From Macrothele yani (lineage: Eukaryota > Arthropoda > Arachnida > Araneae > Macrothelidae): a DNA stretch of 64,000 nucleotides. The DNA lies in assembly GCA_039090855.1 (NCBI GenBank), contig CM077001.1, forward strand, positions 121,725,922 through 121,789,921, given 5' to 3'. The notes under the pieces are model-generated. The model made no database searches. It saw only the letters and a program-made list of their open reading frames with translations, and was not told where the DNA came from. A program made the position numbers and the translations under genes. Of the stretch, positions 20,991 through 31,354 are shown in pieces; position 1 is the first letter of the stretch; each line of letters opens with the position of its first letter.

Positions 20991-21818
20991 ATTTGAGGTA
21001 CTAATTCCTGAAACTAAGGTGACCAGACGTCTTATTTTTAGGGACAGTCCTCAATTTCAATGTTTCATCCTCAAGTCTGTAAAAATTTCATATTTTTTGC
21101 CCTCAATTTCTAAAATTTCCCCCAAAAATTGAATAAGTAGCAATTAAAAAAAAAAAAATTAAAACTTTCGGGATGCTCAGAAAAGTTGGAACAGTCACTC
21201 CGGTGGCGCAGTGGTATAAGCCAGCAGTTCTCAACTGGGAGCCCCAGGATATTCCAAAGGGGCCACAGGTGAAAATCGCGTAAGAGGGGGCCACGGTACG
21301 AAACTAGGAGGCCATAGAGGGAAGCAAAGTGCAGCATAGGGTATTATACAGATGTTGGAAGAATAAAACGTACGTCTATTACGTTTTCCACTCAAGGAAT
21401 TGCTTCATCAACGGCGTCTAAGTCAGGCGCGCAGCAGAAACCTTCGGTTCCTAAATTCCTGTGACTATATTGTTTTTCGTACTTTCACTTTCTTTCACGG
21501 TTATTTTTTTTTTCTCTCATATTTAAAGAATCTTCTAAATAAATTGTATTAAACCTGCTTCGGGTGGTTTTTCCCGGGCAGACTCCCCCCACTCCCCCTT
21601 CCCTCCAGTTAAGATGTTTTGCAAGGTCTGTATATGAAAGATGTGAAAGAATATTGCTAAAACTTATAAGTACGTATTGTGAAATTTATTCTGAATAGTA
21701 TATCCGTGAGGAATAATTTAACTTGGTGTTCTTTTTTTTTTTTTTTTTTAACCCAGGAATTCGTGTGTATATAGTGCATAAATAAATTCCGCATTTTTAG
21801 AGAAATCTTTAGATTAAG
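20991..21818. other. Intergenic DNA with repeat fragments
   Basis: At 21195-21220 there is a short piece of the main SINE head (CTCCGGTGGCGCAGTGGT). It is followed by GTTCTCAACTGGGAGCCCC, which resembles the outer end of many hAT-type nonautonomous repeats. No second end was found. No gene. Confidence 0.35.
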
Positions 21819-22244
21819 ATTTTTTTTTCTTTTGGTTGGATGTTTAACGACCACCGTCAGCAACTCAATGGGATAAGCAGTCGTCCGTCCCTAATTTAGG
21901 GCCACTGGTTCCAGGGAAGGGAGAGAGCCAGCGCCATAGGAAAACACAACATCCCAACCTCTTTCGGACGAATGATCAGAAGCCATGGCTTAAACCACTG
22001 GGCCACCGGGGCGGATGAGTTTTTTTGTTTTTTTTTTTGATTGAAGGTTTAACGACCACCGTGAGCTACTTAATGGGCTATAAGCAGTCGCCCGTCCCTA
22101 ATTTAGGCCTACTGGTTCCAGGGAAGGGAGAGAGCTAGTGTCATAAGACAAACACAACATCCATGCCACACCGAGATTCGAACCCGGACCCTTTCTCGGA
22201 CGAATGGTCATAAGCCAGCGCTTAGACCACTGCGCCACCGCGGA
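21819..22244 (-). repeat. Two tandem main-family SINEs in one target duplication
   Basis: Two minus-strand copies stand head to tail, about 21819-22013 and 22021-22244, each with its own poly-T start. The 10-bp TTAGATTAAG lies immediately before the first (21809-21818) and immediately after the second (22245-22254), with no separate duplication between them. A dimeric insertion is the simplest reading. Confidence 0.75.
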
Positions 22245-22679
22245 TTAGATTAAGTAAATGGTATTATGAGTGTGAGTAAAAGTTGTGTTTAAATGTGATT
22301 CGGGAAAAAAAGAAATACATCCTTAACTATTCTTTATGAATTCCTAATGGTCGCCTTTCATTAAAGTCGGGTATGCGACATAAAATAAAGAAACAGAAAC
22401 CTTCGGCGGACTGTTGCCTGAGAAATGACCGAGCAACCCAGTGGATAGATCGCTACGCGCGCTCTGCGGCCACGTGCGTCGCTTCCCTTTAATTCTCCCT
22501 CCCACTTCCGCACCCCACCGCTGCGGCAGCACCGAGCTGTCAGTGTCTCGTTTGCGACGAGCAAGGTGCGTGGGCGTGCTGTTTCTTCGTTCGAGTATTA
22601 CTGCGAAACAGAGGCGTAACTAGGCATTTCTACGCCCGGGGCAAACCGCAAGATATTGCGCCCTATCTGCCTTTTTTTG
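22245..22679. other. Intergenic DNA, no gene
   Basis: A moderately GC-rich stretch at 22430-22620 contains no known motif on either strand. Confidence 0.4.
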
Positions 22680-23095
22680 TGGGGGGGGGGGGTTCAGGGT
22701 TTAACGACCACCGTGAGCAATTCAGTGGGGCCGCCCCAGTGGCGCAGTGGTCTAAGCGATGGCTTCTGATCATTCGTCCGAAGGGGTCCGGGTTCGAATC
22801 CCGGTGAGGCATGGGTGTTGTGTTTGTCTTTCGGCGCTGGCTCTCTCCCTTCCCTGGAACCAGTGACCCTAAATTAGGGACGGGCGACTGCTTATAGCCC
22901 ATTGAGTTGCTCACGGTGGTCGTTAAACCTCCAATCAATCAAAAAAAAATTCAGTGGGCTATAAGCAGTTGTCCGTCCCTAATTTAGGGCCACTGGTTCC
23001 AAAGAAGGGAGACAGTCAGCGCCGTAAGACAAACACAACATCCTTCCCTCACCGTGATTCAAACCCGGACCCATCTCGGACGAATAATTTAGCCG
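22680..23095 (-). repeat. Main-family SINE, minus strand, interrupted by another SINE
   Basis: Reads 22680-22729 and continues 22959-23095. Its 3' end has a G-run in place of poly-A, and its tRNA-like head is lost beyond CTCGGACGAAT. A plus-strand SINE of the same family interrupts it. Confidence 0.8.
22730..22948 (+). repeat. Main-family SINE nested in an opposite SINE
   Basis: Full length from the GCCGCCCC head to the poly-A tail. The TSD AATTCAGTGGG flanks it at 22719-22729 and 22948-22958. It is younger than the host SINE. Confidence 0.88.
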
Positions 23096-23319
23096 TTGTG
23101 TTAGCCATTCCTTCCGCTGTTGCTTTGTTCAGATGTTCTCGAGCTGTTTTACTTCTGAGAAGTGATCTTAATTATTTTGTAGTTGCAAACATACGTAGCT
23201 GCATCTATATTGAATTTCTTTTTTTTTTTTTTTTTTTTTTTATTGCCAGAACGTTCATGTCTACCCCGGAGAAGAATTAATGTCGACAATACTCAGTCGA
23301 GTATCTTGGCTACGGAATT

Positions 23320-23543
23320 TTTTTTTTTTTTTTGGTTGGAGGTTTAACGACCACCGTGAGCAACTCAATGGGCTATAAGCAGTCGCCCCCGTCCCTAATT
23401 TAGGGTCACTGGTTCCAGGGAAGGGAGAGAGCCAGTGCCGTAAGACAAACACAACACCCATACCTCACTGGGATTCGAACCCGGACCCCGTTCGGACGAA
23501 TGATCAGAGGCCATCGCTTAGACCACTGAACCACCGGGGCGGC
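23320..23543 (-). repeat. Main-family SINE, full length, with TSD
   Basis: Poly-T at the left, head complement ending GGGGCGGC at the right. Duplication CTACGGAATT at 23310-23319 and 23545-23554. The B box reads GGTTCGAATCC on the minus strand. Confidence 0.88.
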
Positions 23544-23684
23544 ACTACGGAATTATTCCGTCACCACAAGAACGCACGATGCCTATGTGTTTGATATGTA
23601 CGACTACACTTTCCAATGAAAGTCTACATCCATGTAAGTTGAGGAAGCATTTGGAAACATCTCATAAAGACATCCCTGGGTTCA

Positions 23685-23878
23685 GATCATTCGTCCGAAA
23701 GAGGTCCGGGTTCGAATCTTGGTGAAGCATTGATGTTGTGTTTGTCTTACGGCACTGGCTCTCTCCCTTCCTGGAAAAAGTTACCTTGAATTAGGGACGG
23801 ACGACTGCTTATAACCCACTGAGTTGCTCACGGTGTTCGTTAAACCTCCAATCAAAAAAAAAAAAAAAAAAAAAAAAA
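23685..23878 (+). repeat. Main-family SINE, 5' truncated
   Basis: Begins at GATCATTCGTCCG, so the A box is missing. The B box and tail with a long poly-A are present. It splits the BED finger from the rest of the hAT relic. Confidence 0.8.
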
Positions 23879-24113
23879 GTCAAGAGGGATAAATCACTGG
23901 AATATTTTCGCACGTTGAGAGATAATTTTGAAACTAGACCCACAGTGAAAAAAACGTTTGTTCAGAAATCGGTTAATTTAAATGACAAAGGTTTAATTGC
24001 ATCTTACGAGATATCCAAACTGATAGCCAAGGAAAGAAAACCACACACTGTAGGGGAATCCCTGATTTCGCCAACAGTTGTTATTACAACCGTCATGAAC
24101 CAAAATGCTCGTG

Positions 24114-24333
24114 CCGCCCCGGTGGCGCAGTGGTCTAAGGCGCTGGCCTCTGATCATTCGTCCGTAAGGGGTCCGGGTTCGAATCCCGGTCAGACATGGA
24201 TGTTGTGTTTGTCTCACGGCACTGGCTCTCTCCCTTCCCTGGAGCCAGTGACCCTAAATTAGGGACGGGCGACTGCTTATAGCCCATTGAGTTGCTCACG
24301 GGGTCGTTAAACCTCCAATAAAAAAAAAAAAAA
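24114..24333 (+). repeat. Main-family SINE, full length, with TSD
   Basis: Flanked by AAAATGCTCGTG at 24102-24113 and 24334-24345. A box TGGCGCAGTGG, B box GGTTCGAATCC. The hAT reading frame continues on both sides after removal of one duplicate. Confidence 0.9.
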
Positions 24334-24554
24334 AAAATGCTCGTGAAATTATTGAATCTATCCCTTCGAGCAATTCATCAGTGTCGAGGCGTACTGACGA
24401 AATGGCCGAAGATGTTGAAACCAAACTAGTCTCCCAGTTAAAAGTTAAGAAGTTTGCCTTGCAAACTGATGAATCGTGTTTACCTAATAACACAGCAATA
24501 CTGATGGCTTATGTTAGATATTTGCACGACGACAAATTGAAAAGAAGAATGCTG

Positions 24555-24915
24555 GGTCCCCAGGTTCAAGCCTGGGCTAATCTTTCAGAGATGGTGTGAT
24601 TTACTAACAATCGCTGAATATCCGCCGTGCATCGGACGAGCACGTAAAGTGACGGCCCCCAGGCTGGACCCACTGGTTAAATGGGTATCCTTTCCTATGT
24701 CCTCCCTGAAATTCTCTCACCCATCTATGTGCAATATCGTACTTGTACGGTGGCGCCATCTACTGTTCTCTTATCTCACTACAAACTGTTCTGTCAAAAG
24801 TCGCTGGACTTGCTCTCATTCCTTCCGTTTCTGTGTCCTGCCCAAAAGGCGATCTCGCTGTAGGTGGCTGGGAACTAAACTCTACTACCTGTGGACGGAA
24901 GTCCTACATGAAAAT
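24555..24915 (+). repeat. Second-family SINE or related insertion with a long TSD
   Basis: GACAAATTGAAAAGAAGAA occurs before (about 24532-24552) and after (about 24916-24938). The inserted piece has GGTTCAAGCCTGGGC (B-box-like) and CCGTGCATCGGACGAGCACG. The latter matches the core of the element at 20704. No poly-A tail is seen. Confidence 0.7.
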
Positions 24916-25959
24916 GACAAATTGAAAAGAAGAAATGCTATTTTTTCGAAAGCTTAAAACAGATACTAAAGGTGTAGCAATTTTTGAATAAGCATAGAGG
25001 TACTTCAATGAGAATGATATCCCTCTCAAGAACATCATGGCCTGTGCTACTGCTTCTATGACAGATAGATACAGAGGATTTATTGCATATTTGAAAGGTG
25101 CTGTTCCAGAAGTATTATGTATTCACTGCGTGGTTCACCGACAACACTTGGTTTCAAAAACACTATCAGGGCATTTGCATCAGTCTCTACAGATTGTAAT
25201 AAAAGCAGTAAATTACATTAAATCAAATGCATTTCAAGATCGCCTGTTTCGACAGCTTTGCGAGGACAATAACGAAAACTTCACATGGCCATTATTGCAT
25301 ACGGAAGTCCGTTGGCTGTCCAAAGGTTTGTTGCTTTGTGGGACTCAGTTGTGACATTTTTCAGAGACAACGAAATGGAAGAAAAGATGACCTACGCTAA
25401 ATGTGATATATTTTACCTGTGTGAAGTCTTCGAAAAGCTCAATTTGTTATAAAGAAAACACAGGGTAGGAATTTTGACCTTTTTTTCAAGCAAAGGAGAT
25501 TATTACAGGGTTTCTTGGAAAAGTCAAGCTGAATGCCATCAATATTGGATGTCGAGAATTCGCCCAGTTTTCCTCTTTGACAGCAGTTAGTGATGAATTG
25601 AAAGATGAAATAACTGTGTACGTCGATCATTTGAAGCAGCTTTATAATGATATGGAAATTCGTTTCCGTGAACTTACTGGACATGGATATTCCGGCCTGG
25701 GTAGTTGATCCATTTGCTGTGAATGCTGCTGACGTTGATGTTTCTTTGCAAGAAGCGCTCATAGAACTGCAGAGCGACATAGCAGCCAAAGTAACTTTCA
25801 AAGTCAATTAGAATTAAAACGCCCCATTTTCTGCAACAGTTTTTGAGATCTTCGTACCGTACTTAGTCATTTGTTCATTTATAGAATTTTCTTAATATGT
25901 ATCGCCAGTTTCAGTAGACTTGACAAATTTATATTTCTCCCTCCAAATTCTCAGACATA

Positions 25960-26974
25960 TTAGGTGTGCAACTTAATTCTCGGCCCCTAACCGGAAGCGA
26001 TCATAGAACGTCGGCAAATGCAAATAGCTGTGTGCGATAATGGCTGATTGCAGCGCCATCCAGTAGCTTTCCAGGCAACCATAACCGCTCACAGCTGTAG
26101 TGACGAAAGTTGACGATGAAAGCAATGTTGTTCGAGAAGCAATCTTTGAGGCGGTGCCTCCTGTTAGCGTTTCAGCTGAAAAAAGTGCCGCGGAAGCCCA
26201 GCAAATGATCTGTGCTGCATTGGGTGAGGCTTCTGTATCCTACAGTACGTGTAAGAAGTGGTTCCAGCCGTTTAAGCAGGGAAATTTTGATCTCCGTGAC
26301 GCAGAACATCCGGGACAGCCACACCTGCGATGAGAAGTGGATTCTCTACGATAATCCAAAGCGGCGCAAATCATGGGTTTATCCAGGTCAGCCTACCACC
26401 AGTACCGCCAAACCGAATATTCATGCCAGGAAGTTATTGCTGTGCATATGGTGGGATCAGCGCGGTGTCGTACACTATGAGTTGCTCAAACCTGGTGAAA
26501 CGGTCAATGCTGAGCGTTATTGTCAGCAACTCATTCGTGTGAGTGACGCAATGGAGGCGAAGGCCATACACCGGCAAGGGCAGAAGGTCGGCCCTGTTGC
26601 TTCAGCATAACGCGCGTCCTCACGTCGCGAAAACTACTTTAAACACGGTCACCGACCTAGGATGGGAGATTTTGTCCCACCTGGCGTAATCTCCGGACTT
26701 CGCCCCATCGGATTATCACTTCTTTCGCTCTCTGCAACATCACCTGAGTGATACGCACTTCACTTCTGTCGAGGAGGTCCACACAAGTATTGATGACTTT
26801 ATCAACTCGAAACAACACTCTTTTTCCGCAGTGGTATTCGGCAGCTCCCTGACGTATGGCTCAAATGTATCCAACACGACGGGGATTATTTCTCTGATTA
26901 GGTAAGTATTCGATTTGCTATAATTTGCTGTCAACGTGTCATGCCTGTGGCCGAGAATTAAGTTGCACACCTAA
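25960..26974 (+). mobile_element. Mariner element, internally deleted, perfect 26-bp ends
   Basis: TTAGGTGTGCAACTTAATTC begins the left end (25960-25985) and is matched perfectly for 26 bases by the right end (26949-26974). TA flanks both sides. Size 1015 bp against about 1.3 kb for full mariners. The gene inside lacks its middle third. Confidence 0.92.
26101..26905 (+). pseudogene. Mariner transposase, internally deleted
   Basis: The N-terminal HTH part includes [20 protein letters not shown]. It then jumps directly to [20 protein letters not shown], the first catalytic Asp region, with the region between lost. Next come [20 protein letters not shown], a shifted ARPHVAKTTL-type second site, and SDYHFFRSLQHHLSD. 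The last holds the third Asp of the D,D34D mariner triad. Stops and one shift occur in the second half. Confidence 0.85.
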
Positions 26975-27229
26975 TAATTAGCTGTCATTCAGAAAGAAAT
27001 GTGCTGTTTTACAGTCTGTCCAACTAAAGAAGAACCACTACCTCCATCGACAACAGAGGAACTTGTGCTTTATCTCTAGTTGGAGTTAGGCTGTACGCTG
27101 CAAGACAAGGATGTCATTCACATTATTAAACATTTTCTGTGGGATATTTGATAATCACTCCAGCTGCATTCAGTTCATTTGAGTAGTACTGAGGGTTTGA
27201 ACTCCAAAGCAGTTGGGGAAAACTGTACA
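26975..27229. other. Short intergenic stretch, likely continuation of the hAT relic
   Basis: At 27000-27150 the plus strand gives TKEEPLPPSTTEELVLYL- and LQDKDVIHIIKHFLWDI-like phrases. These could be C-terminal hAT residues displaced by the mariner insertion. Evidence is weak. Confidence 0.3.
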
Positions 27230-27230
27230 A

Positions 27231-27458
27231 GCCGCCCCGGTGGCGCAGTGGTCTAAGGCGTTGGCCTCTGATCATTCGTCCGTAAGGGGTCCGGGTTCGA
27301 ATCCCGGTCAGGCATGGATGTTGTGTTTGTCTTACGGCACTGGCTCTCTCCCTGGAACCATTGACCCTAAATTAGGGACGGGCGACTGCTTATAGCCCAT
27401 TTGAGTTGCTCACGGTGGTCGTTAAACCTCCAATCCAAAAAAAAAAAAAAAAAAAAAA
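27231..27458 (+). repeat. Main-family SINE, full length, with TSD
   Basis: Flanked by AAAACTGTACAA at about 27219-27230 and 27459-27470. The tail is a long poly-A. Confidence 0.9.
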
Positions 27459-27589
27459 AAAACTGTACAAACAGTCATATGCACCGATCAGCCGTTACAT
27501 TATGACCATCAACCTAATAAGCTGTAGGACCCCCTTTAGCCCACAAAACAGAGGCCACTCGGCCAGGCATCGATTCGATTTATTGGCGA

Positions 27590-28530
27590 TAGGTATCCTG
27601 GGGTATCTGGTACCATAACGTCAACAGCAGGTCCTCCAGTTCCCTAACATTTAGGAGTGGTGGTGATTTAGCGCGAATCCGCTTTTCCAAGTCGAACCAC
27701 AAATGTTCGATTGGGTTCATGTCAGGTGAATTTGGAGACCAGGGCATTAACAGAGTCGCCAGCATGTTCCTCGAACCACTCATTGACGATTCTGGCAGTG
27801 TGCATTATCTTGTTGGCAATGGCCATCACCAGCAGGAAACACGGTTGTCATGAATGGGCGAACTTGGTCCGCAACAATGTTCAGATAGCAAGACAGCTGT
27901 CAGGGATTGTGTTATGAGGATAATGGGGCCTAAGCCCCAAGAAAACATCGCCCACAGCATAACACCGTCGCCGACCTGTTTTTGCCCAACAGTGCATCCA
28001 GGTGCCATAGTATCCGTTGATAATCAGCACATCCGCGCTTGGCTATCTATGCAATGCACCAAGAATCTTTATTCATCAGACCAGGCCACTTTCTTCCAAT
28101 CATCCACAGTCCAATCTCGATGATCTTGGGCTCATTTCATGTATTGCTGGCGATGAGGTGCAGTGAGCGTGGGGACCCAGCTGGATCTTCGGCTACTCAG
28201 GCACATGCGATGAACTGTGTGCTGCGACACATTGCCATGATCACCACTGTTGTAACTGCGGGCGATTTGTCACATTGTGGCCCCGTGAACAATGTGCGAC
28301 AGTCTCAGCACCCCTCTGACACCAATGAGCTGCGGGAAACACGGCTAGATGACGGTTCGTCAATTGGCCTTCTATGTACCAATTTTTGATATGTACTCAC
28401 TACAGTGGCATGCGAACAACCCACAGCGGCATGCGAACAACCCACGCCATTTCCGAGATTGTTGTTCCGAGGTGTCGTGCCATCACAATTTGTCCTTTAT
28501 CAAACTTTGATGAATCGGCAGCATTTCCCA
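27590..28530 (-). pseudogene. Tc1-like transposase, decayed
   Basis: Starts MGNAADSSKFDKGQIVMARH at 28530. A 21-bp direct duplication (VVRMPLW repeated) disrupts the HTH. Later pieces are AWSDE followed by a stop (first Asp), a damaged CQQDNAHCQ (second Asp) and NSPDMNPIEHLWFDLEKRIR (third site with Glu). Many stops and shifts are present. Confidence 0.78.
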
Positions 28531-28534
28531 TTTT

Positions 28535-28749
28535 TTTTTTGATTGGAGGTTTAACGACCACCGTGAGCAACTCAATGGGCTATAAGCAGTCGCCCGTCCC
28601 TAATTTAGGGTCACTGGTTCCAGGGAAGGGAGAGAGCCAGTGCCGTAAGACAAACACAACATCCATGCCTCACCGGGATTCGAACCTGGACCCCTTACGG
28701 ACAAATGATCAGAGGCCAGCGCCTTAGACCACTGCGCCACAGGGGCGGC
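28535..28749 (-). repeat. Main-family SINE, full length, with TSD
   Basis: TTTCCCATTTT flanks at 28524-28534 and 28750-28760. It separates the Tc1 transposase start from its upstream region. Confidence 0.9.
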
Positions 28750-28894
28750 TTTCCCATTTTGACTCTCAACACTCTACTAACCGAAAGTCAATCCTCGGGT
28801 TGTATATATACTGCTGTGATCCAGTGTTTCTTTCAGGACTTTTCGGCCGGAGGAAGGGGGGTATGGAACCTTAGAGGGGCAAGTTTTCCATTTG

Positions 28895-28899
<5 letters not shown>

Positions 28900-28927
<28 letters not shown>
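28900..28927. repeat. (TA)n microsatellite
   Basis: About 14 TA units immediately beyond the (TCATCA) tail of RTE copy A. Confidence 0.95.
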
Positions 28928-28928
<1 letters not shown>

Positions 28929-31335
28929 TCATCATCATCATTGTCAACCATTATCAATATACTGCTGGACGAAGGTCTCCCCAAGTTTCCTCCACAACGG
29001 TCTGTCTTGTGCCAGTCTCCTCCATGTCACCCCTGCATACTTTCGAATTTCATCCACCCATCTCCCATGTGGTCTTCTTCTGGGTCTTTTCCTGTCCCTT
29101 GGAATCCAATCTAAAATTTCGGCTGTCCATCGATGATCTGTCCTTCTGGCAGTATGTCCAGCCCATTGCCATTTCAGGGATTTAACTCTGATCATGATGT
29201 CTTCCACTCTTGTCATTTTTCGGATCCACGAGTTCCTCTTCTTATCTCTCCTGGTTACACCAAGTATGCACCTCTCCATGCTGCTTTGAGTTGTCTGCAG
29301 CCTTTGTATGTCTCTTTTAGTTAAGGTCCACGTCTCTGCACCATACGTTAGCACTGGAAGGATGCATTGATCAAACACTTTTCTTTTAAGACATAATGGC
29401 ATATTGCTCTTGAAAATTATGCTGTTTCTTCCAAAAGCTCTCCAGGCAAGTTTTGTACGCCGATTAATTTCTTCATCAATGTGACCCTCACTTGATATCT
29501 GCTGTCCAAGATAAACGTACGTGTCTGTTATCTCCAGCTTTTCTCCATCAATCGATAAATCTTCATTTCTTGTAAAAGCATTGAACATCACTTTTGTCTT
29601 CTGAAAGTTCATTTTTAATCCCACTTCTTTACTCTTGTCAGCAAGTTCCTGGATCATACTCTGCAGCTCTGATGGGGTAGTTGCAAAAATGACTACGTCA
29701 TCAGCAAAACGAAGGTGGGTTAGATAATCTCCATTAATCTTTATCCCCTTGTTTTCCCAGCTCAGTGACTGAAAAACACCCTCCAATGTGGCATTAAAGA
29801 GCTTCGGAGATATGGTGTCACCTTGTCTCACTCCCTTCCCAATTTTTACGTGTGTTGTATTTTCAAACAGCCTAATCTTTGCACTTGCATTTTCATAGAT
29901 GTTATTAATAATATTAATGTATGCATCTTCAATACCGCAGGTTTTCAGAGCCATTGTAACTGCTGATGGTTTCACCGAATCAAAGGCTTTTTCATAATCG
30001 ATAAAAGCCATGCACAATGGAAGTTCATATTCCCTCGCTCTTTCAATTAGTTCTCTCAGCACGTGGATATGATCTATTGTGCTGTAGCCACTCCTGAATC
30101 CAGCTTGTTCTCTCGGTTGAGCCATGTCCAGTGTTACCTTCAAGCGGTGTGAAAGAACTTTAGTGAAGATTTTATAAACTACTGATAGGAGGCTGATAGG
30201 TCTGTAGTTTCCGAGATCCTCAATGTCACCTTTCTTATGTAGCAGGATCATTGTAGCGGTGTTCCAATCCTCAGGAATCTTTCCTTCATTAAGGCATCGA
30301 GTGAAAATTTGGGCGAGTACTGTTTCGATTTCTCCACTTGCTTCTTGTATGATGTCTACAGTAATTCCATCTTCTCCTGGAGCTTTTCCTCGCTTCATGT
30401 TCTTGATTGCATGTGCAACTTCTGCTGGAAGGACTGGAGGAACTCTGGTACTGGTATCTTTCATGATGTCTGGAGTGCATATATCATCCCTTTCATATAA
30501 TTTGGAGTAGAAATCTTTCACTCTTGTCAAAATTTCGCCTCTATTTCTTGTTACAGAACCATCTTCTTTTCTCAGTGCCATAATCTGTTTTCTTCCCTTA
30601 CTGAGATGTCCCTTTGCTATCTTTAGGCTTTGGTTGTTTTCAATTGCTTTCCTCACTAGTTCACAGTTGAATTTCCTTACGTCTTCAGTGATACTTTTTC
30701 TTACTGTCTTGCATAGCTCTATATATTCCACTTTGGAAGTCACATCTTCTTTAGTTGTCCTCATCTCTCTTCTTTTTTGCATCAACATTTTGGTTTTTCC
30801 TGATAATTTGTTCACATGCAACTTGTTCTTAGACCCAGCTAATTTTGTTGCTGTTTCCATAAGAGCTTTGGTTACTTTTCTGTTAACTTCAGAGATGTCC
30901 ACTTCTTCCGATGTTAGGCCTTCTAAAGCAGAGAACCTGTTCTTCAGTTCTAACTTGAAGGTATTATGGTGTTTTTAAGGTTGGTTATGTCAATAGATTT
31001 TGTTTGTCTTATGAGCTTGCCACGTTCAAGTTTAGTGTTGAGGTGCATCTTACATCTCACCAATCTATGGTCACTACCTGTGTTGAACTTGTTTAGCACA
31101 CTGCAGTCTTCTATGACGAATTTTTTGTTACACATAATAAAATCAATTTCACTTGTCGTCCCATTTGGATGTCTCCATGTCCATTTCCTGTGTGGCTTTT
31201 TCTTGAAAAAGGAGTTCAAGATGAAAAACCCTTCTGCCTCTGCAAACTCAACGAGAGTATTTCCACGCTGGTTTCTGTTGCCATGACCGAATTTACCTAC
31301 TGAAGTTTCATTCTTCAATGCAAAAATAGGGCAGA
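28928..31335 (-). mobile_element. RTE-clade LINE, copy A, 5' truncated
   Basis: Minus-strand LINE with (ATG)n tail at the low-coordinate end. It begins within the endonuclease (NETSVGKFGHG near 31310), so most of the endonuclease N-terminus is missing. It stands directly downstream of copy B. Confidence 0.92.
28944..31310 (-). pseudogene. RTE reverse transcriptase, copy A, truncated with one frameshift
   Basis: A 652-codon frame (30902-28944) follows an upstream piece in another frame (31310-30960). The two join at a run of A where copy B and the 47-kb copy have one more base. The endonuclease keeps only its last part (WTWRHPNGTTSEIDF, GSDHRLVRC). The RT is complete, with KRGKAPGEDGIT, NYRPISLLSVVYKIF, AFIDYEKAFDSV, GVRQGDTISP and the catalytic RFADDVVIFA. 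After the RT comes LTYGAETWTLTKRDIQRLQ and a basic tail to the TGA. Without the endonuclease N-terminus it could not act alone. Confidence 0.9.
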
Positions 31336-31354
31336 ATATATATATCATCGTCAT

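Larger units (their letters stand above)
23565..25810 (+). pseudogene. hAT transposase relic, ZBED5/FAM200-like, with SINE insertions
   Basis: Reading across frames: an N-terminal BED-type finger MCLICTTTLSNESLHPCKLR and KHLETSHKD, then LRDNFETRPTVKK and SYEISKLIAKERKPHTVGES. Next come DETEL-type core pieces VKKFALQTDESCLPNNTAIL, ACATASMTDRYRGFIAYLKG and CIHCVVHRQHLVSKTLS, then LLHTEVRWLSKG, and the C-terminal piece WVVDPFAVNAADVDVSLQEA. This order matches the hAT-derived ZBED5/FAM200 group. Three repeats interrupt it (23685, 24114, 24555). Several stops and shifts make it dead. Terminal inverted repeats were not found. Confidence 0.82.
27480..28790 (-). mobile_element. Tc1-like transposon, minus strand, interrupted by a SINE
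   Basis: The left edge GCACCGATCAGCCGTTACAT is a typical Tc1 end. The right edge is uncertain (about 28790). A SINE at 28535-28749 sits just upstream of the transposase start. The transposase relic fills the rest. Confidence 0.7.

Noticed and set aside
29133..29324. Small conserved plus-strand peptide repeated in every RTE copy
   Set aside because: It is antisense to the RTE C-terminal domain and conserved only because the sense strand is.
30223..30510. Plus-strand open frames across the RTE copies (also 32645-32932, 32946-33710, 48346-48633, 48757-49410)
   Set aside because: They lie opposite the minus-strand RTE gene and repeat identically in each copy; antisense shadows.
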